A stretch of DNA of 64,000 nucleotides. Source: CAVQCA01 sp963710815 (GTDB taxonomy: Bacteria; Pseudomonadota; Gammaproteobacteria; UBA9214). Under the pieces are notes generated by a model, which was not told the origin of the DNA, searched no databases, and saw nothing but the letters and a program-made list of their open reading frames with translations. The stretch is taken from assembly GCA_963710815.1 (NCBI GenBank), contig CAVQCA010000041.1, positions 1-64,000 of the forward strand. Reading direction: 5' to 3'. Below are positions 58,319 through 64,000 of this stretch, piece by piece. Positions within the stretch are counted from its first letter, which is position 1. Every line of letters starts with the position of its first letter. The position numbers and the translations under genes were made by a program.

Positions 58319-59143
58319 TTAACTCGTGGTGAACGTCGGCGGGCGCGGGCGGAAGAAGCGCATTCCGGTCAGAATCAGGATCAATGTCGCCGTGTAAAAA
58401 ACCACTTGAATTCCGGAAGGCATGGCTTCATAGCCAATAAGGGTGTGAAGAAAACGCCCCGGGAGCGAGTTATTGTCGAGAAACCAGGAACTGTTCCAGA
58501 GCGGATTGGCAAGACTGGGAATAAGGTCGGCCTGAACCAGGAAGCGGGCAGCCTGGCTGGCCATGGCTGCGGCCAGAAGGAGAATCAGGCCGCTTGTTGC
58601 AGCAAAGAACAGGCGTGCAGGAATAGTCAGAAATCCTGCATAAAGGCCATATCCAGCGAGCGCCCCGGCGACGAGCCCAAATGCACCCCCGCCAATAACA
58701 CTGGCAAAGCTCTGTTCGCCGCCAGCCAGGAGACCATAGAGGAAAAGCACTGTCTCGGACCCCTCACGGAGGATTGCAAGTGCGACCACGAGTGCCAACG
58801 CAGACATTTCCCGCCCGCCTGATGCGACATCGGTTCCCATTTGCCTGGCGTTGAGGGCCAACTGTCTACCGTGACGAGCCATCCAGATGTTGTGCCATGC
58901 GAGCATCACGGCCGCCACTCCGAGGATGCCAGCATTGAACAGCTCCTGGCCTACGCCCTCGGCAAGTTCGGCGATCTGCCCAGTCAAGGAAGCAACGATG
59001 ACCGAACCAAGCAACCCTGCCGTGATCCCTGCAAGCAGCCAGATGTTGCGACCAGGCAGATTACGCGTTGCAGCCGCGATGATCCCGATAATCAATGCGG
59101 CTTCAAGGACCTCCCGGAATACAATAATAGCTGAACCCAACAT
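58319..59143 (-). CDS. FTR1-family iron permease
   Basis: A 274-residue inner-membrane protein with seven hydrophobic segments. Two REXXE motifs bind iron: REVLE in FREVLEAALIIG (about residue 10) and REGSE in LREGSETVLFLYG (about residue 126). This matches EfeU/FTR1-type iron uptake. Placed between the cupredoxin and outer-membrane genes with 6- and 11-bp gaps. Confidence 0.92.
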   Translation of the reverse strand: MLGSAIIVFREVLEAALIIGIIAAATRNLPGRNIWLLAGITAGLLGSVIVASLTGQIAELAEGVGQELFNAGILGVAAVMLAWHNIWMARHGRQLALNARQMGTDVASGGREMSALALVVALAILREGSETVLFLYGLLAGGEQSFASVIGGGAFGLVAGALAGYGLYAGFLTIPARLFFAATSGLILLLAAAMASQAARFLVQADLIPSLANPLWNSSWFLDNNSLPGRFLHTLIGYEAMPSGIQVVFYTATLILILTGMRFFRPRPPTFTTS

Positions 59144-59149
59144 CAGGAT

Positions 59150-59467
59150 TTACTCCGCAACAATGGTCCCGCGTGCAGTTTCCGCGTGGAATTCACCGAA
59201 GAACGGATAGCGCCCGGGACTGAGAGGGCCGATGTAAATAGTTACCTTTGCACCAGGTGCGGCAACCTTTTCCCGGTTGAGTTCATAGCTCTCAAACTCT
59301 TCTGGCGTGCTGTCCTGGTTGTGCACCATTAACTTGATCTTCTGCCCGGCGGGAACCCGAACTTCTTCCGGCTCAAAGCGGTGGTCCCGGATAACCAGCG
59401 TCGCCTCGTTATCAACGGCATAAGCGTTTAATGAACAGAGTAAAAGCAAGATAAACAGGGTTTTCAT
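59150..59467 (-). CDS. Cupredoxin-like periplasmic protein of iron uptake operon
   Basis: A 105-residue protein with signal peptide (FILLLLCSLNAYA-V) and a cupredoxin_1 fold: RDHRFEPEEVRVPAGQKIKL and GPLSPGRYPFFGEFH. It resembles the EfeO N-terminal cupredoxin. Classical copper-ligand Cys is not evident, so iron binding or oxidation is uncertain. First gene of the operon, under a Fur box. Confidence 0.85.
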   Translation of the reverse strand: MKTLFILLLLCSLNAYAVDNEATLVIRDHRFEPEEVRVPAGQKIKLMVHNQDSTPEEFESYELNREKVAAPGAKVTIYIGPLSPGRYPFFGEFHAETARGTIVAE

Positions 59468-59483
59468 GGCAGCTCCTTTTAGC

Positions 59484-59503
59484 GAATGATAATGATTCGC
59501 ATT
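59484..59503 (-). promoter_or_regulatory. Fur box upstream of the cupredoxin-FTR1 operon
   Basis: The minus strand reads AATGCGAATCATTATCATTC, close to the Fur consensus (GATAATGATNATCATTATC type), 17 bp before the cupredoxin start. It predicts iron-repressed transcription. Confidence 0.75.
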
Positions 59504-59568
59504 ACGGACGTCAAGCGCCTTTGACCGTTTAGTCGCGATTACTCATGGTGTGCATGGCGAATTATTGC

Positions 59569-59828
59569 TCAAGCGGCCATGGGAAGCTGATATAGCCCGC
59601 GGCAATGAGATTTCCAGCGGAGATGGCTGAGAGTAGCGGGATGCGAGGTGGTTTCGCCGGACATTTCTGAGGGTGTGTCACCTCCGAGTGAGGTGTGCAC
59701 ACAGTGGATGTTGTAATACTGCCGGAAGTCCTCCAGTTTTCGTTCCAGGTTACTGACGTTCCAGAAGAACGTTTGGTCAAGGTATTCACGGCGAATCGCC
59801 CCGATGAGTCGCTCAATGAAAGGGTGTG
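59569..59828 (-). pseudogene. C-terminal remnant of a DDE integrase-core transposase
   Basis: Frame ending at TGA (59569-59571) gives HPFIERLIGAIRREYLDQTF then WNVSNLERKLEDFRQYYN and HTSLGGDTPSEMSG, the end of an IS3-like rve-domain transposase. Everything upstream of the FIERLI segment (with the catalytic Asp residues) is missing. Confidence 0.8.
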
Positions 59829-60065
59829 ATAGCGGTGTATACAGGCTGTCCCGTAACCGGTGGACAAGCGATAGATCCGGGGGAAAATCGCGTTTATTCT
59901 TGCATTACCTACGCTTATCCCGGAAATGGAGTAATATCGACAAGGGGCATGCAGAAGAATCTGCTGGCGTGGATGAGCGAAAACACGCGTTGTTCGAGTA
60001 CCGCCTCTAATAACGACCGCCTCTGGTAACAAAGGAGTGGTAATTACAAGGGAGTGTATTCAATC

Positions 60066-61862
60066 ATGACCAAGCCGACGCCAAGGTCAAAATCCATCCC
60101 GGCATCGAGACCCAAATCAGGGCAAAAATCCCGAACAGTGCCTGAACCCGGGAGGCCGCAACTGCCCAAAGCGGCGACCGGCATCCAGGGACTGGACGAA
60201 ATCACCGGCGGCGGATTGCCCAAAGGCCGGCCGACACTGGTGTGCGGCGGCACGGGCTGTGGCAAGACGCTGCTGGCGATGGAGTTTCTGGTGCGTGGCG
60301 CGACCGAGTTCAACGAACCGGGCGTGTTCATGGCGTTTGAAGAAACAGCCGAAGACCTGACCCGGAACGTCGCCTCGCTCGGTTTCGACCTGAAAGACCT
60401 GGTCGCGCGCAAGAAGATCGTGCTGGATTATGTCTATGTTGAGCCCAGCGAGATCGAAGAGAGCGGCGAATACGATCTGGAAGGCCTGTTCATCCGCCTG
60501 GGGGCGCCATCGATGCCATCGGCGCCAAACGCGTGGTGCTGGATACCATCGAGACGCTGTTCTCCGGCCTGCCCAACCCGCGCATCCTGCGCGCCGAATT
60601 GCGCCGCCTGTTTCGCTGGCTGAAGGACAAAGGCGTGACGGCCATCATCACCGGCGAACGCGGCGACGGAACACTGACGCGCCAGGGCCTGGAAGAGTAT
60701 GTCTCCGACTGCGTGATCGTGCTCGATCACCGCGTCGATGAGCAGACCTCCTCGCGACGCCTGCGCGTGGTCAAGTATCGCGGCTCGACCCATGGCACCA
60801 ACGAGTATCCGTTCCTGATCGACGAAGATGGCTTTTCGGTGCTGCCGGTCACCTCGACGGGCCTGGACCACACCGCCTCCAGTGAACGTATCTCCAGCGG
60901 CATTGCGCGCCTTGACGCGATGCTGGGTGGCAAGGGCTACTACCGCGGCAGCAGCATACTGATCTCCGGCACGGCGGGCACCGGCAAGAGCAGCCTCGTC
61001 GCACACTTTACCGACGCCGCCTGCCGTCGCGGCGAGCGCGTACTCTATTTTTCCTTCGAAGAATCGCCCGACCAGATCATGCGCAACATGCGTTCCATCG
61101 GCATCGACCTGCAACCGTGGGTGAAGAAAGGTCTGTTGCAATTTCATGCGACACGCCCCTCGGAAACGGGACTGGAAATGCATCTCATAAATACGCAGAA
61201 AGCGGTCAATTCATTCAAGCCGCAGGTGGTGATCATGGATCCGCTGAGCGCCTTCAGCTTCGGGAACAACGAGGTCGAAGTTAAATCGATGCTGATACGG
61301 CTGATTGATTTCCTGAAAATGAATCAGATCATCGGTGTGTTCACCAATCTGACGGAAGGCGGTGGCGTGCTCGAGCAAACCGACCTCTATATTTCATCCC
61401 TGATCGATACCTGGCTGTTGCTGCGTAATTTCGACAGTGGCAGCGAACGCAATCGCGGCATTTCCATCCTCAAATCGCGCGGCATGGCGCATTCGAACCA
61501 GACACGCGAGTTCCTGCTCACCGATCACGGCGTGGAATTGCGCGACGTAAACATCGGACCGGAGGGGATGCTGACCGGTTCGGCGCGGCTGGTCAAAAGA
61601 GGCGGAAAAAAAGCCGCGCAGTTGATACGCAATCAGCAGGTCGAGGCCCGGCGGACCGAGCTGGAAAGCAAGCGCAGCGCGCTGGAGGCGAAGATCGCCA
61701 TGCTGCGGGCAGAGTTTGCGGCTGCACGAGGCCGCCTTGCAGACGCATCATCGGCCAGGAAGAAGCAGAGAAAGAACAATTGGCGCGGGGAGGCGTGCAG
61801 ACATGGGACTGAGCCGCAAAGCAGATGCGAAACCGAACAAACGAAAAGGCGGCTCGAAATGA
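60066..61862 (+). pseudogene. kaiC: KaiC ATPase, frameshifted
   Basis: A KaiC-type double RecA-like ATPase. CI: Walker A CGGTGCGKT and AFEET; CII: SGTAGTGKSS and SFEESPDQI. The CII phosphosite segment is DLYISSLIDTW (61382-61414) with Ser-Ser (TCA TCC, 61394-61399). A -1 lesion lies near 60508: G5 for expected G6 in CTGGGGGCGCC joins IRLG to GAIDAIGAKRVVLD. Two further frame changes near 61740 and 61790 are needed to reach the basic tail DMGLSRKADAKPNKRKGGSK. The stop overlaps the kaiB ATG (ATGA). AAGGGAG precedes ATG 60066. Rightward mapping is consistent with a clock-like ATPase, but the product is broken as sequenced. Confidence 0.85.
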
Positions 61863-62185
61863 AAACGAGACCGACCCGATCCGCACAGCAAGGCGACAGG
61901 CAAGCGACTGCACGGTATATCCTGAAGCTGTACGTTGCCGGACAGTCGCCGAAATCCGTTAACGCGATCGTCAATATCAAAAAGATCTGCGAGGAGAATC
62001 TGCAAGGGCGTTATCAGCTGGAAGTGGTCGATCTCTTCCAGCAGCCGCACCTGGCGCAGGGCGAGCAGATCATCGCCGTGCCGACACTCATCAAGAAACT
62101 TCCGCCCCCGTTGCGCCGCATCATCGGTGACTTGTCGGACTCCGAGCGCGTGCTGGTCGGGCTGGATATACAAAGTAACGCGTAA
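61859..62185 (+). CDS. kaiB: KaiB
   Basis: A 108-residue thioredoxin-like fold-switching protein that binds KaiC. YILKLYVAGQSPKSVNAI, VIAVPTLIKKLPPPLRRIIG and DLSDSERVLVGLDI match KaiB throughout. It overlaps kaiC by 4 bp and the downstream sensor gene by 1 bp (TAATG). No kaiA is seen. Confidence 0.93.
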   Translation: MKTRPTRSAQQGDRQATARYILKLYVAGQSPKSVNAIVNIKKICEENLQGRYQLEVVDLFQQPHLAQGEQIIAVPTLIKKLPPPLRRIIGDLSDSERVLVGLDIQSNA

Positions 62186-64000
62186 TGCCAAACAAGCCTG
62201 CACCCCGAGCGCAACTCCTGGCTGAAAACGCAGCGCTGCGCGCCCGGCTTGAACAAGCTGAAGCGACCCTGACGCGAGATACTCAGCGGTGAGGCGGACG
62301 CGCTGTTCATTCCGGGCAGTGAATGGCGCGCAACTATTTACACTCAAGGGCGCCGATCAGTCCTACCGGACACTGATCGAGAACATGAGCGAAGGCGCGC
62401 TGACCCTGTCCCCGGATGGTCTGGTGCTGTACGCCAACCGGCGCTTTGCCGAGATGCTCGGAGCACCGCTGGAAAAAGTGATCGGCTCGGAGATCTTACG
62501 ACTGGTTTGCGCCGGAAAACCGGCCGGTCCTGCAGACACTGCTGCAAAAAGATGCGATCGACAACCACCGTGAGGAACTGGCTCTCGCTGCCGCCGACGG
62601 AACACAGGTGCCGGTCTATCTATCGGTGAGCCGCCTTGTTCTGGATGGGATTGATTCGGTATGCATGGTCGTGACCGACCTGACGGAACAGAAACGCAAT
62701 GAGGCGATTCTCGCCGCAGAAAAACTTTCGAACGCGATTCTGGAACAGGCCGCCGACGCGATCGTGATCTGCGACCAGAACGGACGGATCATACGCGCCA
62801 GCAAGCAGGCGCAGGCATTATGCGGCAAGAGCCCTCTCGGGCAACAATTCGAGCAGGCCTTTCCCCTGCGCCAGCCGGATGGCGCTGTATTTTCCTCTGT
62901 CGGCGCCATCGACTCGGACCATAGCCTGCCGGTGGAGGCGAGGCTGACATACAAGGAGCGGGAGTACGATCTTCTGGTGAGTGTCGGCCATCTGAAGGGC
63001 GCACGAGACGAGCTGCTCGGCAGCGTGGTCACGATGACCGACATCACTGAACGCAAGACGGCGGAAGAAGAAATTCGGAGCATTTCCAAATTTGCCGCAG
63101 AAAACCCCAATCCTGTATTACGTATTCGGCGTAATGGCACCATTCTTTATGCCAACCATTCCGCCACACCGATTTTGACTAAATGGGGACTTGATGTCGG
63201 CCAGAAAGTATCAAATGACTTGCAGAAATCCATTGCGGTTACTTTTGAATCCGGCAAAAGAAAAGAAGTGGAAATTGAGTGCGACGGGCGAATATTCTCG
63301 TGTTTCTTGACGCCCATTCTTGCTGAGGAGTATGTCAACATTTATGGACGCGACATCACTGAAAGCAAGCAAGCCGAAAAACATTTAAAGCTGTTTCGTA
63401 CCTTGCTCGACAATTCCAGCGATGCCATCGAGGTGCTCGAACCTTCGACCTTTCGTTTTCTCGACATCAACGAGACGGGATGCCGCGCACTGGGCTACAG
63501 CCGGGAAAAGCTGCTCGGCATGAGCGTTTTTGACATCGACCCGGCATTCACCCCGGAGCTTGCACAAGCCACGGAAGAGATCCTCCGGCAGGAGGGCAGC
63601 GCCTATTTAGAGACGGAACACCAGCGCAAGGATGGCTTGACCTTCCCGGTGGAGGTCCACACGGCAATGGTCGAACTCGATAAGACCTACATCCTCAGCA
63701 TCGTTCGCGATATCACCGAACGCAAGCAGACTCTGGAGTTATTGCGGCAGAGCGAAGAGAAATTTCGCAGTATCACCGCGTCGGCCCAGGATGCCATCGT
63801 GATGATGGACGATGAGGGCAAGGTCACCTACTGGAACGAGGCGGCCGAAGAGATGTTTGGCTATCCGGCACAGGAAGCGATCGGTCGGGTGCTGCACCGG
63901 TTTATTGTACCCCCGCGGTTTCTGGAGGCCCACAATGCGGTTTTCTCCCATTTTGTGGAAACCGGGGAAGGAGCGGCCGTCGGCAAGACCCTTGAGCTCG
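62185..64000 (+). pseudogene. PAS-repeat sensor protein of the kai operon, frameshifted, runs off window
   Basis: Starts MPNKPAPRAQLLAENAALRA with a coil, then a GADQSYRTLIENMSEGALTL PAS. Frames change near 62270 (one extra A in CTGACGCGAG), 62322 (extra T in GAATGGCGC) and 62510 (extra G in CTGGTTTGC); from about 62515 one frame stays open to 64000. About five PAS domains are visible with DLTEQKR, DITERK, DITESK and DITERKQ linkers. A kinase domain is expected beyond the window but not seen, so histidine kinase is inference. Confidence 0.75.

Noticed and set aside
60508..60520. Programmed -1 frameshift in kaiC
   Set aside because: G5 run alone; other unrelated frame changes follow in the same gene and in the next.
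61859..62185. KaiC-KaiB fusion protein (one long frame 60533-62185)
   Set aside because: The shared frame arises from indels near 61740-61790; KaiC ends at a TGA overlapping the kaiB ATG when the tail frame is followed.

Overview
The window reads as chromosome of a GC-rich gammaproteobacterium, probably an environmental or chemolithotrophic lineage. The evidence is gene order: rnr-rlmB, rpsF-rpsR-DUF2232-rplI-dnaB-alr-radA, ffh then rpsP-rimM-trmD-rplS, nfeD-slipin-xerD-dsbC, and mutS / pncC-thpR-recA-recX-alaS-lysC-csrA followed by tRNA-Ser and tRNA-Arg. The genus cannot be fixed from the sequence alone.

Layout. 0-4.6 kb: a large exported multihaem cytochrome c with PKD domains, broken by three frameshifts, behind a pair of palindromes and ending at a strong terminator. 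5-6.4 kb: two small exported proteins and tRNA-Leu. 6.4-16.4 kb: RNA processing, ribosomal and replication genes. 16.4-19.7 kb: an FHA-FHA-PilZ protein, a CNNM/CBS membrane protein and a CcsA-like membrane protein, all on the minus strand. 19.8-27.7 kb: ffh, the rpsP operon, htpG, a DsbA-like protein, hslR and a Nudix hydrolase. 28-32 kb: a MoxR ATPase and a VWA/metallopeptidase-like protein, separated by an IS110-family (IS1111-type) insertion. 32.3-42.6 kb: adk, a diguanylate cyclase, thioredoxins, a SIMPL protein, an ACP-acyltransferase fusion, nfeD-slipin, xerD, dsbC and fdxA. 42.9-53.0 kb: the mutS to csrA housekeeping block.

From tRNA-Arg (53.2 kb) onward the content is accessory. A frameshifted tyrosine integrase runs into the tRNA. 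Behind it lie an AlpA-like gene, a small gene with a large structured leader, hipBA, an abiEi remnant, a Fur-box-controlled cupredoxin-FTR1-outer-membrane protein operon, a transposase remnant, and a kaiC-kaiB-PAS sensor operon that runs off the right edge. I infer a tRNA-Arg integrated island; its far end is not visible.

Main points. (1) The non-coding end of the IS element holds two short segments, 16 nt apart, that match the two flanks of its own insertion site on opposite strands. This is what a bridge/seek RNA of IS110/IS1111 elements should look like. (2) A proteobacterial kaiCB clock-type operon with a linked PAS sensor lies on the presumptive island. (3) A three-hairpin structure upstream of a small island gene partly pairs with its ribosome binding site. 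(4) Three families of intergenic inverted repeats recur, one copy being the IS target. (5) Single-base frameshifts concentrate in accessory genes (cytochrome, acyltransferase, AlpA, integrase, kaiC, PAS sensor), while about 40 housekeeping genes are intact. The restored frames still match their families, so sequencing indels and recent decay both remain possible.
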